Assembly: GCF_026410545.1 (NCBI RefSeq)
Contig: NZ_JAPMIT010000001.1
Location: 1,116,001 to 1,180,000, forward strand
Source of the DNA: Microbacterium sp. STN6
GTDB taxonomy: Bacteria; Actinomycetota; Actinomycetes; Actinomycetales; Microbacteriaceae
Length of the DNA stretch: 64,000 nucleotides
Direction: 5' to 3'
Below, piece after piece: positions 7,426 to 19,800 of this stretch. Below the pieces are notes generated by a model. That model made no database searches and was not told the origin of the DNA. It worked only from the letters and a program-made list of their open reading frames with translations. The position numbers and the translations under genes are program-made. The stretch's first letter is position 1, and every line of letters starts with the position of its first letter.

Positions 7426-9234
7426 TCAGGCTATGGCGAATGGATGCGCGCCGCTTGTCCCATCGTCGCGCGCCGCCCGCCCGACGAGCAGCGCGTGGGC
7501 GCCGAGCCGCAGCGCGTCGGTACCTGGCGTGACCTCGCCGGAGGTGAAGAGCGCGTCACCCCGGATGGCGAGGGGCACCCGAACCGCGTCGTCGCCGAAG
7601 TTGGCAACGACGAGCATCGAGCCGCGTCGCATGGCGAGCCAGCTTTCGTCGAGGTCGTACTCACTCGCGATGCGATCGAAGCGCGGGTCGGTGAAGTCGG
7701 CGTGCTCGCGGCGCAGGCGGATGAGCTCGCGGTAGCACGCGAACACCGCGCCATGGCGCCCCGAGCGCGCCTCGGACCAGTCGAGCATCGAACGCCGGAA
7801 TGTCTCGGGATCCTGCGGATCGGGAACGCTCGCCTCGTCCCATCCCATGCGCGCGAACTCGGCGATGCGCCCGCGAGCGGTCGCCTCGGCCAGCTCGGGC
7901 TCCGGATGGGAGGTGAAGAACTGCCACGGCGTCGACGCGGCCCACTCCTCGCCCATGAACAGCATGGGCGTGAACGGGCCGAGCAGCGTGAACGCCGCCG
8001 CGATCACAAGCTGCCGCTCGTCGAGCGACGCGCTGAGCCTGTCGCCCATCGCCCGGTTGCCGATCTGGTCGTGGTTCTGCGTGCACACCACCAGGCGCCA
8101 CGTTGGCGTGTGCGCCCGCTCGATGGGCCGCCCGTGGTGTCGCTCGCGGAAGCTCGAGTAGCTGCCGTCGTGGAAGAAGCCCTCTTCGAGCACCTTCGAG
8201 AGCGCGCCGATGCCGGCGAAGTCTGCGTAGTAACCGCTCGTCTCCCCCGTGAGATTCACGTGCATGGCGTGGTGGAAGTCGTCGTTCCACTGCGCCGTGA
8301 GCCCGTATCCGCCCGCCGCCCGCGGGGTGATGAGCCGCGGATCGCCCAGATCGGATTCGGCGATCAGCGTCAGCGGCCGCCCGACGTGTGCGGCGAGGGC
8401 GTCGACCTCAACCGCGAGCTCCTCGAGAATGTGCGTGGCGCGGTGGTCGACGAGGGCGTGCACGGCGTCGAGCCGCAGCCCGTCGACGTGGTAGTCGCCG
8501 AACCACATCACGGCGTTGTCGATGATGTACCGGCGCACCTCATCCGAGCCAGGCCCATCGAGGTTCACGCTCGCGCCCCACGTGTTCGCATGAGCGTCGG
8601 TCAGGTACGGGCCGAAGCGCGGAAGGTCGTTGCCGCTCGGGCCGAGGTGGTTGTACACGACGTCCTGAATCACGGCGAGCCCTCGTGCGTGGCACGCGTC
8701 GACGAACGCCTGGTAGCCGGCAGGCCCGCCATACGCCTCGTGCACCGCGTACCAGAGCACCCCGTCGTAGCCCCAGTTGTGCTCGCCGTTGAACGCGGCG
8801 ACGGGCAGCAGTTCGACGGCGTCGACGCCGAGCTCGACGAGGTGGTCGAGCCGCTCGATCGCCGAGGCGAACGTACCCGCCTGCGTGAACGTGCCGATAT
8901 GCAGCTCGTAGATCACGGCACCGGCGAGCGAGCGTCCGCGCCAGAGTGCGTCGCCCCACGCATACGCTGACGGGTCGAACGTGCGCGCGGCCGCGTGCAC
9001 GCCGTTCGGCATCCGCCGCGATCGCGGGTCGGGCAGCACGCTCCCCTCGCCGTCGATGCGGTAGCCGTAGTCGATATCGTCGTCGCCGGCCGCTGCCCGG
9101 ATCGCGTCGAGATCACCCGATTCGAGCGACCACCAGTCATCCGTGCCGCGGTGCAGTGTGAACGCGCCGACGCTGGTGTCGAGCTGAAGAGCGGATGCGC
9201 GTGGTGCCCACACCGCGAAGTCCGTGCCGATCAT
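7426..9234 (-). CDS. treZ: Malto-oligosyltrehalose trehalohydrolase
   Basis: A 602-residue GH13 enzyme that releases trehalose from the end of malto-oligosyltrehalose. The N-terminal beta domain begins FAVWAPRA. The barrel shows [30 protein letters not shown] with the nucleophile Asp, [11 protein letters not shown] with the acid Glu and [10 protein letters not shown] with the transition-state Asp. ATG at 9234 follows the treY stop codon after a single base, so the two are almost certainly translated together. Length is normal for TreZ (about 580-600). Confidence 0.97.
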   Translation of the reverse strand: MIGTDFAVWAPRASALQLDTSVGAFTLHRGTDDWWSLESGDLDAIRAAAGDDDIDYGYRIDGEGSVLPDPRSRRMPNGVHAAARTFDPSAYAWGDALWRGRSLAGAVIYELHIGTFTQAGTFASAIERLDHLVELGVDAVELLPVAAFNGEHNWGYDGVLWYAVHEAYGGPAGYQAFVDACHARGLAVIQDVVYNHLGPSGNDLPRFGPYLTDAHANTWGASVNLDGPGSDEVRRYIIDNAVMWFGDYHVDGLRLDAVHALVDHRATHILEELAVEVDALAAHVGRPLTLIAESDLGDPRLITPRAAGGYGLTAQWNDDFHHAMHVNLTGETSGYYADFAGIGALSKVLEEGFFHDGSYSSFRERHHGRPIERAHTPTWRLVVCTQNHDQIGNRAMGDRLSASLDERQLVIAAAFTLLGPFTPMLFMGEEWAASTPWQFFTSHPEPELAEATARGRIAEFARMGWDEASVPDPQDPETFRRSMLDWSEARSGRHGAVFACYRELIRLRREHADFTDPRFDRIASEYDLDESWLAMRRGSMLVVANFGDDAVRVPLAIRGDALFTSGEVTPGTDALRLGAHALLVGRAARDDGTSGAHPFAIA

Positions 9235-9235
9235 G

Positions 9236-11524
9236 TTACGAGTCCTCCCTCACGAGAAGCGCGAGCGGATAGCGCGTGAGAATCTCCCCGATGCCAAGCC
9301 CATCGTCGGCCTGGTGCCTCCTGCCGCTCAGGACGTCGAGATACGAGCCACGCGGTGCCTGAAGGACCGTGTCGCCCCAGCCGCCGTCGCGCTCGAGGCC
9401 GACGGGCAGTCGGGTCACGAGGGTGATCGCACCGCCGCGGTCGAAGGCCACCGCGTGTGGCGCGGCGTGGCCGCGCGCGGCGACCGGCCGGTAGCCGGTG
9501 AAGAGGTCGGGTCGGTCCCGCCGCAGGCAGAGCGCGCGGTGGGTCACGAGCATCTTCGCGGCACCACCGGCATCGACGCTCGGATGCGCGCCGGCGCGAA
9601 TCTCGGCGAGAATGCGTCGCCTCTCCCCGAAGTCCACAGGCCGCCGGTTGTCCGGGTCGACGAGCGAGAGCTCCCACAGCTCGCTGCCCTGGTACACATC
9701 CGGCACGCCCGGAGCGGTGAGCTGCACGAGCTTGGCGCCGAGGCTGTTGCTGAAGCCGGGAGCCGTGACGAGCGCCGAGACGCGGTCGAGCACGGCGCGG
9801 ACGCGCGGGTCGTCGAACGCCGCATCGATGAGGGCGTGCATCCGCTCTTCGAATTCGGCGTCGGGCGACGCCCAGCCTGTCGAGTCGGCGGCCTCGCGCG
9901 CGGCCTTCTCGGCGAACGCGTGCAGCCTCTCGCGGGTCGCGGGGCGCGAGCCGATCACGGCCTGCCAGAGCAGGTTCTCGAGCGGACCGTCGCCGAGCGG
10001 GGCGAGCGTGCGAAGCTCACCGAGCGCGGCGGCCCACTCGTCGGGGAGCTCCGCGAGCACGCTGATGCGCGCGCGCACGTCCTCGCCGCGCTTCGTGTCA
10101 TGCGTGCTGAGCGTGGTCATCGAGCCCGGCCACGTGTCGAGGCGTTCGCGCTGGGCTGCGTGGAAGTCGTCGGGCGAGATGCTGAAGACGCTCGGGTCGC
10201 CGCCGACCTCGGTGAGCGAGGTGAGGCGCGTATACCGATAGAACGCGGTGTCCTCGACGCCCTTGGCCATCACCATGCCGGATGTCTGCTGAAACCTCAC
10301 CGCGGCGGGGTGCGAGGCATCCGCCAGCACCTCGGCGATGCGCCCGATCGCCTGCGCGAGATCCGGCCGTCTGGCGACCGCCGCCTCGTGCGCGCGGCCC
10401 AGGTGCTCGGCGCCGTTCGGCAGGTACGAGCGATAGACGGGGAAGCACGCGAGGAGTTCGGCGATGCAATCGCGCGTGAGCTCGTCATCCGCGCCAAGCT
10501 CACGGGCGAGGCGACGAACCTCGGAGCCGAGGATGCCGTCGGCGATCGCGCGCTTGCAGTCGTGCACGAGACGGTTCCAGTGGGCGGGAGTGCCGATGCC
10601 GCCGGCAAGGGCGTCGAGACCGGGCCGGCCGGCCGGGTCGACGAAGAGGCGGTCGACCTGCCCGAGCGCGTCGTAGCCGGTCGTGCCCGCGGTGGCCCAG
10701 CCGGAATCGAGCCGCTCGCCGTGCTCCAGGATCTTCTCTACCAGCACGTAGGCGCCGCCCGTCGCTTCGGCGAGCCGCCGAAGGTAGCCGCGGGGGTCGG
10801 CGAGCCCGTCGGGGTGGTCGACGCGCAGGCCGTCCACGAGGCCGTCGCGCAGCCAGCTGAGAATCTCGCCGTGCGCGGCGTCGAACACGGACGGCTCCTC
10901 TACCCGGATTGCCGCGAGGGTGTTGACGGCGAAGAACCGGCGGTAGTTGAGGTCGGTATCGGCCGTGCGCCAGTTCACGAGGCGGTAGTGCTGACGCTCG
11001 TGCACGGAGCGCGCCTCGCCGTCGCCCAGCGTTCCCTCCGCGATCGGGTAGCGGTTCTCGAAGTAGCACAGCATTCCATCTGCGATGTGCAGGTCGGCCA
11101 TTGCGTCGCCGTCGGCGAGCACGGGGATCACCAGTTTGCCCCCGCCGGCGTCCCAGTCGATGTCGAACGCATCGGCGTGCGCGGCGGCTCGCCCGTGGGC
11201 GAGCACATCCCACCACCACGCGTTCAGCGGCGGGCTTGCCACACCCATGTGGTTGGGCACGATGTCGACGAGCACGCCCAGGCCGGCGTCGTGCGCCGTG
11301 CGGGCGAGCGCGACGAGCGCGTGGCGGCCTCCCCGCGCCGCATCCACGCGCATCGGATCGACCACGTCGTAGCCGTGATCGCTGCCCGGCTCGCTCTGAA
11401 GCAACGGCGAGAGGTAGAGCCAGTCGATGCCAAGCTCATGCAGGTAGTCGACGAGCGCCGCGGCCTCGTTCAGGTCGAAGTCGGCGCGCACCTGCAGGCG
11501 GTACGTGCTGGCGGGGACGTTCAC
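9236..11524 (-). CDS. treY: Malto-oligosyltrehalose synthase
   Basis: A 762-residue GH13 enzyme that turns the reducing-end alpha-1,4 link of a malto-oligosaccharide into an alpha,alpha-1,1 link. Motifs in order: STYRLQ near the start, [29 protein letters not shown] with the nucleophile Asp, VEKIL with the catalytic Glu and [15 protein letters not shown] place the start at the GTG at 11524 because it shares GTGA with the glgX stop codon and begins right before the conserved STYRLQ; a longer frame upstream overlaps glgX and has no family match. It works with TreZ downstream and GlgX upstream to make trehalose from glycogen. Confidence 0.96.
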   Translation of the reverse strand: MNVPASTYRLQVRADFDLNEAAALVDYLHELGIDWLYLSPLLQSEPGSDHGYDVVDPMRVDAARGGRHALVALARTAHDAGLGVLVDIVPNHMGVASPPLNAWWWDVLAHGRAAAHADAFDIDWDAGGGKLVIPVLADGDAMADLHIADGMLCYFENRYPIAEGTLGDGEARSVHERQHYRLVNWRTADTDLNYRRFFAVNTLAAIRVEEPSVFDAAHGEILSWLRDGLVDGLRVDHPDGLADPRGYLRRLAEATGGAYVLVEKILEHGERLDSGWATAGTTGYDALGQVDRLFVDPAGRPGLDALAGGIGTPAHWNRLVHDCKRAIADGILGSEVRRLARELGADDELTRDCIAELLACFPVYRSYLPNGAEHLGRAHEAAVARRPDLAQAIGRIAEVLADASHPAAVRFQQTSGMVMAKGVEDTAFYRYTRLTSLTEVGGDPSVFSISPDDFHAAQRERLDTWPGSMTTLSTHDTKRGEDVRARISVLAELPDEWAAALGELRTLAPLGDGPLENLLWQAVIGSRPATRERLHAFAEKAAREAADSTGWASPDAEFEERMHALIDAAFDDPRVRAVLDRVSALVTAPGFSNSLGAKLVQLTAPGVPDVYQGSELWELSLVDPDNRRPVDFGERRRILAEIRAGAHPSVDAGGAAKMLVTHRALCLRRDRPDLFTGYRPVAARGHAAPHAVAFDRGGAITLVTRLPVGLERDGGWGDTVLQAPRGSYLDVLSGRRHQADDGLGIGEILTRYPLALLVREDS

Positions 11525-13713
11525 GGCGTGCCTCGTTCCGTGGCTCGCTCCGTGCCTCGTTCCGTGCCCTCGGAAAGCGACGCCGCAACAGAGTCGTCGA
11601 GAATCTCGTTCTGCTCGAAGGCGAGCAGCACCACGAGAGAGCGCGCTGCCAGCGTGATCGACGCGCCCGGCAGCACGCGGTCGGATGCCGCCACTCCCCC
11701 CGCGGTATCGACCACCGTCTGCCACTCGGTGCCGTATGACGCGTCCGGGACGACGAAGGAGACGTCGTCGTCTGCCGCATTGAAAAGCAGGATCGTGTTG
11801 TCATCAGTGATGCGCCGGCCACGCGCATCCCTGCCGTGAATTCCCTCACCGTTTAGGAAGACGGCGACGGCGCGAGCGGAGGCGGTGTCCCAGTCTTCTT
11901 CGCTCATCTCCTTGCCGTTGGGGTTGAGCCACACGATGTCGGGCAGCGGGGCGCCCTCGCCGCGTTTGACGGGCCGGCCGTCGAAGAAGCGCACGCGCCG
12001 GAACGTCGCGTGCTCGCGACGCAGCCGTGACAGGGCCGAGGTGAACTCGATGAGTGAGGCGTCTGCGCTCCCCCAATCGACCCAGCTGAGCGGCGAGTCC
12101 TGCGCGTAGGTGTTGTTGTTACCGTTCTGGGTGCGGCCAAGCTCGTCGCCGTGCAGGATCATGGGCACGCCCTGCGAGAGCAGTAGCGTGCCGATGAGGT
12201 TGCGCTGCTGCCTGGCGCGGATCGTCAGCAAACGCTCGTCGTCCGTCGGCCCCTCGACGCCGCCGTTCCAGCTGCGGTTGTGCGATTCGCCGTCGCGGTT
12301 CTCCTCGCCGTTCTCCTCGTTGTGCTTCTCGTTGTACGACACGAGGTCGCGCAGCGTGAAGCCGTCGTGCGCGGTGACGAAGTTGATGGATGCCACGGGG
12401 CGTCGCCCGTCCTTCTCGTACAGGTCTGCGGAGCCCGTGATGCGCGCGGCGAACTCCCCGAGCGTCGCGGGTTCTCCGCGCCAGAAGTCGCGCACCGTGT
12501 CGCGGTACCGGCCGTTCCATTCCGTCCACTGCGGCGGGAAGTTGCCGACCTGGTACCCGCCGGGCCCGATGTCCCACGGCTCGGCGATGAGCTTGACCTG
12601 AGAGACGATCGGATCCTGCTGCACGAGTTCGAAGAAGGTCGCGAGCCGGTCGACATCGTAGAACTCCCGTGCCAGGGTCGCGGCGAGGTCGAAGCGGAAC
12701 CCGTCGACGTGCATCTCGGTGACCCAGTAGCGCAGGCTGTCCATGATGAGCTGGAGCGCATGCGGGTGCCGCACGTTCAGGGAATTGCCCGTGCCCGTGT
12801 AGTCCATGTAGTACTGCGGGTCCTCGTCGGTCAGCCGGTAGTACGCGGCGTTGTCGATGCCCTTGAACGACAGGGTCGGCCCCAGATGGTTGCCCTCTGC
12901 CGTGTGGTTGTACACCACGTCGAGGATCACCTCGATCCCCGCCTGGTGCAGCTCGAAAACCATGCGCTTGAACTCCTGCACCTGCCCGCCGGCGTCACCC
13001 GACGAGGTGTAGCCGTTGTGCGGGGCGAAGAACCCGATGGTGTTGTAGCCCCAATAGTTCGAGCGGCCGGCCTCGATGAGGTGCTTGTCGTTGACGAACT
13101 GGTGAACGGGCATGAGTTCGAGGGCGGTGATGCCGAGCCGGTGCAGATGGTCGATGACGGCGGGGTGGGCGAGGGCGGCATAGCTTCCCCGCGTCTCGTC
13201 GCCGATCTCGGGATGCTGCTTGGTGAGCCCCTTCACGTGCGCCTCGTAGATCACGGTGTCGCTGTACGGGATCCGCAACTGAGCGTCGCCCGCCCAGTCG
13301 AAGAACGGGTTGATCACGACGCTCTTCATCATGTGCGCCGCCGAGTCGTCCTCGTTGCGCCTGGAGGGGTCGTCGAAGTCGTAGGAGAACAGGGCGGGCG
13401 ACCAGTCGATGGTGCCCGAGACCGCCTTCGCGTAGGGGTCGAGCAGCAGCTTGGCCGGGTCGCAACGGGCGCCCGTGCCGGGGTCGTACGCGCCGTGCAC
13501 GCGGTAGCCGTAGAGCGTGCCGGGCTGAACCTGCGGCAGATACGCGTGCCACACCGACGCGTCGACCTCGCGCAGCGGGATCCGCGTCTCCTTCCCGTCG
13601 TCGAACAGGCACAGCTCGACCGCCTCAGCGGCCTCACTGAAGAGGGCGAAATTGGTGCCGCTTCCGTCGTAGCTCGCGCCGAGCGGATACGCGCTTCCTG
13701 GCCAGGTCTCCAT
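11521..13713 (-). CDS. glgX: Glycogen debranching enzyme (isoamylase type)
   Basis: A 730-residue GH13 debranching enzyme (GlgX/TreX) with an N-terminal CBM48-like part beginning [15 protein letters not shown]. The catalytic barrel shows [21 protein letters not shown] with the nucleophile Asp, [14 protein letters not shown] with the acid Glu and VTAHDGFTL with the third carboxylate. It removes alpha-1,6 branches and supplies linear chains to TreY. It is the first gene of the operon; the stop codon overlaps the treY start (GTGA). The C-terminal tail carries a Glu-Arg-Gly/Ala-Thr repeat encoded by a 12-bp tandem repeat, which is not part of the family fold. Confidence 0.97.
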   Translation of the reverse strand: METWPGSAYPLGASYDGSGTNFALFSEAAEAVELCLFDDGKETRIPLREVDASVWHAYLPQVQPGTLYGYRVHGAYDPGTGARCDPAKLLLDPYAKAVSGTIDWSPALFSYDFDDPSRRNEDDSAAHMMKSVVINPFFDWAGDAQLRIPYSDTVIYEAHVKGLTKQHPEIGDETRGSYAALAHPAVIDHLHRLGITALELMPVHQFVNDKHLIEAGRSNYWGYNTIGFFAPHNGYTSSGDAGGQVQEFKRMVFELHQAGIEVILDVVYNHTAEGNHLGPTLSFKGIDNAAYYRLTDEDPQYYMDYTGTGNSLNVRHPHALQLIMDSLRYWVTEMHVDGFRFDLAATLAREFYDVDRLATFFELVQQDPIVSQVKLIAEPWDIGPGGYQVGNFPPQWTEWNGRYRDTVRDFWRGEPATLGEFAARITGSADLYEKDGRRPVASINFVTAHDGFTLRDLVSYNEKHNEENGEENRDGESHNRSWNGGVEGPTDDERLLTIRARQQRNLIGTLLLSQGVPMILHGDELGRTQNGNNNTYAQDSPLSWVDWGSADASLIEFTSALSRLRREHATFRRVRFFDGRPVKRGEGAPLPDIVWLNPNGKEMSEEDWDTASARAVAVFLNGEGIHGRDARGRRITDDNTILLFNAADDDVSFVVPDASYGTEWQTVVDTAGGVAASDRVLPGASITLAARSLVVLLAFEQNEILDDSVAASLSEGTERGTERATERGTP
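11528..11572. repeat. 12-bp tandem repeat in the glgX 3' end
   Basis: Three units of 12 bp (11528-11539, 11540-11551, 11552-11563; first and third identical GTGCCTCGTTCC, second with two changes) and a fourth partial copy to 11572. Read on the minus strand they encode repeated Glu-Arg-(Gly/Ala)-Thr at the GlgX C-terminus. A change in copy number would keep the reading frame. Confidence 0.85.
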
Positions 13714-13776
13714 ACTTCACGAGCATAGAAAGGCGGGGCCCGCACGGCTATGGGCTTGCGCGTGCGGTCGCGGATG

Positions 13777-13815
13777 CACGAAAGGCCCCCCCCCTGACGG
13801 GCGGGGCCTTTCGTG
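13777..13815 (-). terminator. Strong hairpin after pyk
   Basis: A perfect 13-bp inverted repeat, CACGAAAGGCCCC (13777-13789) and GGGGCCTTTCGTG (13803-13815), with a 13-base C-rich loop, begins 10 bases past the pyk stop codon. It is the most convincing terminator in the window. The A/T segment within the stem gives a short T-run in the RNA. It also insulates pyk from the glgX operon, whose start lies about 60 bp further on. Confidence 0.85.
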
Positions 13816-13825
13816 GCGTGGCGTG

Positions 13826-15274
13826 CTACCGGATCGCGGCGTACGCCGGCGCTGCCGCATTGTGGGCGTCGCCGACGACGTGAACACGCACGTCGTTGGT
13901 GGAGCCCGAGATTCCGGGAGGCGAACCCGAGATCACGACGACCTTGTCGCCGATCTCCGCCATGCCCTCGCCGAGCAGCAGGTCGTCGACCTGGGCGAAC
14001 ATCTGGTCGGTGTGGGTGACCATGTCGACCAGGTGGCTCTGGATGCCCCACGACAGGGCGAGGCGGCGGCGGATTCCCGGCTCCGGCGTGAACGCGAGCA
14101 TGGGGATCTTCGAGCGCAGGCGGGACATGCGGCGCGCCGAGTCTCCGGTCTGCGTGAACACGCACAGGTACTTCGCCTCGACGAAGTCCGCGACCTCGGC
14201 GGCGGCGAGCGTGAGAGCGCCGCCCTGCGTGCGCGGCTTCGTGCCGAGCGGCGCGACGCGCTCGAGGCCGTGCTCCTCGGTCGATTCCACGATGCGAGCC
14301 ATCGTCTGCACCGTGACCACCGGATACTCGCCCACGCTCGTCTCGCCCGAGAGCATGACCGCGTCTGCGCCGTCGAGCACGGCATTGGCGACGTCGGAGG
14401 TCTCCGCCCTGGTAGGAACGGGGCTGCTGATCATCGACTCGAGCATCTGCGTCGCCACGATGACCGGCTTCGCACGTCGGCGCGCGATCTCGACCGCACG
14501 CTTCTGCACGATCGGCACGGCCTCCAGGGGCAGCTCGACGCCGAGGTCGCCGCGCGCCACCATGATGGCGTCGAACGCGTCGATGATCTCCTCGAGTGCG
14601 TCGACGGCCTGAGGCTTCTCGATCTTCGCGATCACGGGGACCCGGCGGCCCTCCTCTGACATGATCTCGTGCACGCGCTCGATGTCGGCGGCGTTGCGCA
14701 CGAACGAGAGTGCGATCAGGTCAGCGCCCAGCTTGAGACCCCAGCGCAGGTCGGCCTCGTCCTTCTCCGAGAGCGCGGGAACGTTGACGGCGACGCCGGG
14801 CAGGTTGATGCCCTTGTTGTTCGACACCGCACCCGCCACGACGACCTCGGTCCTGACGACGGTGTCGTCCGCGTCGATGACGCGCACCTTCACCTTGCCG
14901 TCGTCGATGAGCAGGAAGTCGCCCGGCTTGACGTCGTGCGGCAGCCCCTTGAACGTGGTCGACGAGAGCTCACGGGTGCCGACGATGTCGTCGGTCGTGA
15001 TCGTGAAGATGTCGCCGACCTCGAGCTCGTACGGGCCGCCCTCGAACTTGCCGAGGCGAATCTTCGGGCCCTGCAGGTCGACCATGACGGCGATGGCGCG
15101 GCCCGAGTCGTCGGCGGCCTTGCGCACATTGGCGTAAACGCCCTCGTGCACGTCGTAGGTGCCGTGGCTCAGGTTCATCCTCGCTACGTCAACGCCCGCG
15201 TCGATGATGGCGCGAATGTTCTCGTAGCTGGATGTCGCCGGGCCGAGGGTTGCGACGATCTTTGCCCGTCTCAT
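13826..15274 (-). CDS. pyk: Pyruvate kinase
   Basis: A 482-residue pyruvate kinase, converting phosphoenolpyruvate and ADP to pyruvate and ATP in the last step of glycolysis. Visible landmarks are KIVATLGPA at the N-terminus, ARMNLSHG with the Arg that binds the phosphate, the signature IAKIEKPQAV with the catalytic Lys, ARGDLGVELPL and KPVIVATQMLESM. The C-terminal third is the regulatory domain. ATG at 15274 has a GGAG ten bases upstream. It follows gltD by 97 bp on the same strand and ends at the strong terminator at 13777-13815. Confidence 0.98.
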   Translation of the reverse strand: MRRAKIVATLGPATSSYENIRAIIDAGVDVARMNLSHGTYDVHEGVYANVRKAADDSGRAIAVMVDLQGPKIRLGKFEGGPYELEVGDIFTITTDDIVGTRELSSTTFKGLPHDVKPGDFLLIDDGKVKVRVIDADDTVVRTEVVVAGAVSNNKGINLPGVAVNVPALSEKDEADLRWGLKLGADLIALSFVRNAADIERVHEIMSEEGRRVPVIAKIEKPQAVDALEEIIDAFDAIMVARGDLGVELPLEAVPIVQKRAVEIARRRAKPVIVATQMLESMISSPVPTRAETSDVANAVLDGADAVMLSGETSVGEYPVVTVQTMARIVESTEEHGLERVAPLGTKPRTQGGALTLAAAEVADFVEAKYLCVFTQTGDSARRMSRLRSKIPMLAFTPEPGIRRRLALSWGIQSHLVDMVTHTDQMFAQVDDLLLGEGMAEIGDKVVVISGSPPGISGSTNDVRVHVVGDAHNAAAPAYAAIR

Positions 15275-15371
15275 GCGTGATGTACTCCAGATTTCCGCGC
15301 CGATATCTCAGCGCTCGATTGCGATAGCTGCCTGCGTGCGTGCCGAAAGGAATCGCACGCCGACTCGATGA

Positions 15372-16829
15372 TCAGAGCGTGATGCCTCGATCGGTCGGCT
15401 TCACCGGGAACGGCAGCTGGGTCGTCCCTTCAAGATAGCGGTCAACCGCGCTGGCCGCAGCACGACCCTCGGCGATCGCCCAGACGATGAGCGACGCACC
15501 GCGCCCCGCGTCGCCCGCGACAAACACGCCGGGCGTGCTCGTCTGGTAGTCGGCTGCACGCTCGGCGTTGCCCCGCTCGTCGAACGGCAGGCCGAGCTGG
15601 TCGGTGAGCTCGAGAGCGTCAGTTCCGGTGAAACCGAGCGCGAGCAGTACGAGGTCGGCCGGGATCTCCCGCTCCGTGCCGGCCTTCGGCACGCGGCGGC
15701 CGTCGACGAACTCGGTCTCGGCCACCCGGATCGCGCGCACCTGGCCGAGCTCGTTCGCGAGGAACTCAACGGTCGTCGCGAGGTACTCGCGCGTTCCGCC
15801 CTCCTCGTGCGAGCTCTGCACCTCGAAGAGCGTGGGAGTGATCGGCCACGGCTGGTGCTCGGGCCTCTCCGACGGCGGCTGCGTGCCGATCGCGAGGTTG
15901 GTGACGGATGCCGCGCCCTGACGGTGCGCGGTTCCGATGCAGTCCGATCCGGTGTCGCCGCCGCCGAGCACCACCACGTGCTTGCCGCGCGCGGTGATCT
16001 GGTCGGCCACGGTGTCGCCCGCGACGACCCGGTTCTGCTGCACCAGGTAGTCCATGGCGAAATGCACCCCGCCGAGCTCGCGCCCGGGGATCGGCAGGTC
16101 GCGCGGCACGAGTGAGCCGGTAGCGACCACGACAGCGTCGTACCGCTCCCTCAGCTCAGACCAGCTGATGTCGACGCCGATGTTGACGCCAGCGCGGAAG
16201 CGGGTTCCCTCTGCCATCATCTGGTTGAGGCGCGACTCGATGACGCGCTTCTCCATCTTGAAGTCGGGGATTCCGTAGCGAAGCAGGCCGCCGATGCGGT
16301 CGTCGCGCTCGTACACCGCCACCGTGTGACCCGCCCGGGTGAGCTGCTGGGCGGCGGCGAGGCCGGCGGGGCCGCTGCCCACGACGGCGACGGTCTTGCC
16401 GGTAAGGCGCTCCGGCGGATGCGGCTGCACCCATCCGTTCTGCCATGCCTGGTCGATGATCGAGACCTCGACCTGCTTGATCGTGACGGCGGGCTGGTTG
16501 ATGCCGAGCACGCACGACGTCTCACACGGCGCCGGGCAGAGGCGGCCGGTGAACTCGGGGAAGTTGTTGGTCTCGAGCAGACGGTCTGCCGCGAGCCGAC
16601 CCTCGCCGCGCCACATGAGATCGTTCCACTCGGGAATCAGATTGCCGAGCGGGCAGCCCTGATGGCAGAACGGCACGCCGCAGTCCATGCAGCGCCCGGC
16701 CTGCCTGCGCAGCTGTTCCGGGTCGCCCGGCTCGTAGATCTCCTTGTAGTCCATGAGCCTGACGGGAACCGGGCGCCGCTTCGGCAGCTCCCGCTCCGTC
16801 ACCTTCAGGAATCCGCGCGGGTCAGCCAC
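15372..16829 (-). CDS. gltD: Glutamate synthase (NADPH) small subunit
   Basis: A 485-residue beta subunit of NADPH-GOGAT. The N-terminal iron-sulfur region holds two Cys clusters, [13 protein letters not shown] and CPAPCETSC. The FAD-binding fingerprint is [12 protein letters not shown] and the NADPH-binding one is [12 protein letters not shown]. It passes electrons from NADPH to the large subunit. GTG at 16829 lies inside the end of gltB (8-bp overlap), so the two subunits are translationally coupled and made in step. Confidence 0.98.
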   Translation of the reverse strand: MADPRGFLKVTERELPKRRPVPVRLMDYKEIYEPGDPEQLRRQAGRCMDCGVPFCHQGCPLGNLIPEWNDLMWRGEGRLAADRLLETNNFPEFTGRLCPAPCETSCVLGINQPAVTIKQVEVSIIDQAWQNGWVQPHPPERLTGKTVAVVGSGPAGLAAAQQLTRAGHTVAVYERDDRIGGLLRYGIPDFKMEKRVIESRLNQMMAEGTRFRAGVNIGVDISWSELRERYDAVVVATGSLVPRDLPIPGRELGGVHFAMDYLVQQNRVVAGDTVADQITARGKHVVVLGGGDTGSDCIGTAHRQGAASVTNLAIGTQPPSERPEHQPWPITPTLFEVQSSHEEGGTREYLATTVEFLANELGQVRAIRVAETEFVDGRRVPKAGTEREIPADLVLLALGFTGTDALELTDQLGLPFDERGNAERAADYQTSTPGVFVAGDAGRGASLIVWAIAEGRAAASAVDRYLEGTTQLPFPVKPTDRGITL

Positions 16830-19800
16830 CGGTCACCTCCATGATTCTCTCCCATACAACGTCGCCGTCGGGGTCGAGGCCCTCGCTCAGCGCGTCCTGA
16901 CGGGTCGCCAGAACGGCCGCGTAGTCGCGCGGCAGCACCTTGACGAACTCGGTCACCGTGTCGGCGAAGGTCGCCAGCAGCTTCGAGGCGAGCGCCGAAT
17001 CCGTCTCGTTGCGATGGCGGACGAGCAGGTCGCGCACGATCTCGACGTCGGCGCTGCCGAGAGGCAGCAGCGCGAGCTCGCCGGAGGCGAGCGCATCCGG
17101 ATTCACGCGGTCCTCGCGCAAGCGGTACACGTACGCGGTTCCGCCCGACATGCCGGCGCCCAGGTTGCGGCCGGTCGAACCGAGAATGAGCGCGAGACCG
17201 CCCGTCATGTACTCGAGCGCGTGGTCGCCGACACCCTCGACGACCGCCGTCGCGCCGGAGTTGCGCACGAGGAAACGCTCGCCGACCATGCCCCGGATGA
17301 ACATGCTGCCCTGCGTGGCGCCATAGCCGATCACGTTGCCGGCGATGACGTTGTGCTCTGCGGGGAACACGCTGGTCGCCTCGGGCCGCACGACGATGTC
17401 GCCCCCGGAGAGGCCCTTGCCCACGTAGTCATTCGCGTCGCCGAACAGGCGCAGCGTGATGCCGCCGGGCAGGAACGCGCCGAGCGACTGCCCGGCCGAG
17501 CCCGTGAGCGTGACGTCGATGGAGCCGGCGGGCAGGCCGTCGACGCCGTGGCGCACCGTGACCTCATGGCCGAGCATGGTGCCGACCGCGCGCTCCGTGT
17601 TGCGGATGGGCAGGCTCAGCTCGATGTGACCGCCGTTCTCGAGAACGTCGCGGCTCGCCTCGATGAGCTGGTTGTCGAAGTGCGCATCGAGCTCGTGGTT
17701 CTGGCCGCGCGCGTTCTTCAACGGCGCGTCCGGCGCGAACGTCGGGCCGACGAGGATCGGCGAGAGATCCAGGCCCTCCGTCTTCCAGTTGGAGAGCGCG
17801 CGGTCGACGTCGAGCAGCTCACGATGGCCGATCGCCTCATCGAGCGTGCGGAAGCCGAGCTGGGCAAGGTATCCCCGCACCTCCTCGGCGATGAACTCGA
17901 AGAAGTTGACGACGAACTCCGGCTTGCCGGTGAAGCGGCTGCGCAGCAGCGGATCCTGGGTGGCGACGCCGACCGGGCAGGTGTTCAGGTGGCATTTGCG
18001 CATCATGACGCAGCCGGAGACTACGAGTGGGGCCGTCGCGAAGCCGAACTCCTCGGCACCGAGCAGGGCGCCGACGATGACGTCGCGACCGGTCTTCAGC
18101 TGGCCGTCGACCTGCACGACGACGCGGTCGCGCATGCCGTTCAGCATGAGCGTCTGCTGCGTCTCGGCGAGGCCGAGCTCCCAGGGCGTTCCCGCATGCT
18201 TGAGCGAGTTGAGCGGGCTGGCGCCGGTTCCGCCGTCGTGGCCGGAGACGAGCACGACGTCGGCGAGGGCCTTTGCCACGCCGGCGGCGACCGCACCGAT
18301 GCCGGATTCGCTGACGAGCTTGACGTGCACGCGGGCCTTCGGGTTGGCGCGCTTGAGATCGAAGATGAGCTGCTTGAGGTCTTCGATCGAGTAGATGTCG
18401 TGGTGCGGCGGCGGCGAGATCAGGCCGACGCCGGCGGTGGCGTGCCGGGTCCTGGCGATCCACGGATACACCTTGGCGGGCGGCAGCTGGCCACCTTCGC
18501 CCGGCTTGGCCCCCTGCGCGAGCTTGATCTGCAGGTCGTCGGCGTTCGTGAGATACATGCTCGTGACGCCGAAGCGCCCGGAAGCAACCTGCTTGATCGC
18601 GCTGCGCCGCTCCGGGTCGATGAGGCGCTCGAGGTCTTCGCCGCCCTCGCCCGTGTTCGACTTGGCGCCGAGCCGGTTCATGGCGATCGCGAGGGTTTCG
18701 TGGGCCTCCTGCGAGATGGAGCCGTAGCTCATCGCGCCCGTCGAGAATCGCTTGACGATGTCGGCGACCGACTCGACCTCGTCGAGGGGCACGGCGGGCC
18801 GCTGCGTGGTCTTCAGCCGGAACATGCCACGCAGGGTCATGAGAGCCTCTGCCTGGTCGTCGACGGCCTTCGTGTACTCGCGGAAGACGTCGTACCGGCG
18901 CGTGCGTGTGGAGTGCTGCAGCTTGAACACCGTCTCGGGGTTGAAGAGGTGCGGAGAGCCGTCGCGACGCCAGTCGTATTCGCCGCCCGTTGCGAGGCGC
19001 TCGTGCGCGATGACGGCGCTCTCGGCCGGGTACGCGCTCGTGTGCCGCTCGAGGTTCTCGGCCGCGATCACCTCGATGCCGACACCGCCGAGCTTCGAGG
19101 TCGTGCCGGTGAAGTACCGGTCGACGAACTCCTGGCTGAGACCCACGGCCTCGAACGTCTGTGCCGCCGAGTACGACGACACCGTCGAGATGCCCATCTT
19201 CGACATGATCTTCAGAACACCCTTGCCGAGCGCCTTGATGACGTTGTGCACCGCCGCCTCCGCCGAGACATCGGTGATCATGCCGCTGCGCACGAGTTCC
19301 TCGCACGTCTCCATGGCGAGGTACGGGTTGACCGCGGAGGCGCCGTAGCCGATGAGCAGCGCCACATGGTGCACCTCGCGCACATCACCGGCTTCGACGA
19401 TGATGCCGACCTTCATGCGGTTCTCTGTGCGGATGAGGTGGTGGTGCACGGCCGCCAGCATGAGAAGCGAGGGAACGGGCGCCAGGTCTTTGTTGGAGTC
19501 GCGGTCGCTCAGCACGATGAACTCGGCACCGGCCTCGATGGCCTCGTCGACCTCGCGGCACATCGCATCGATGCGCTTCTCGAGCGCGTCGGGGCCGGCG
19601 TCGAAGCGATACAGCCCCTTGACGGTGGTCGTGAGGCCGGTGGCGGGCTTCGTGTCGATGTGCTGGATCTTGGCGAGTTCATCGTTGTCGATCACCGGGA
19701 AGTCGACGACGACCTGCCTGGCGTGCGAGGGGCCGGCGCTGAGCAGGTTTCGCTCCGGGCCAATGGCGGTGGCGAGCGAGGTGACGACCGACTCGCGAAT

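Noticed and set aside
9224-11839. An 871-codon open frame on the plus strand opposite treY
   Set aside because: Antisense shadow with no recognisable domain.
15334-15360. Stem GCGTGCG/CGCACGC between gltD and pyk as a gltBD terminator
   Set aside because: Only 7 bp with a 13-base loop and no T-run; could be chance in a GC-rich gap.
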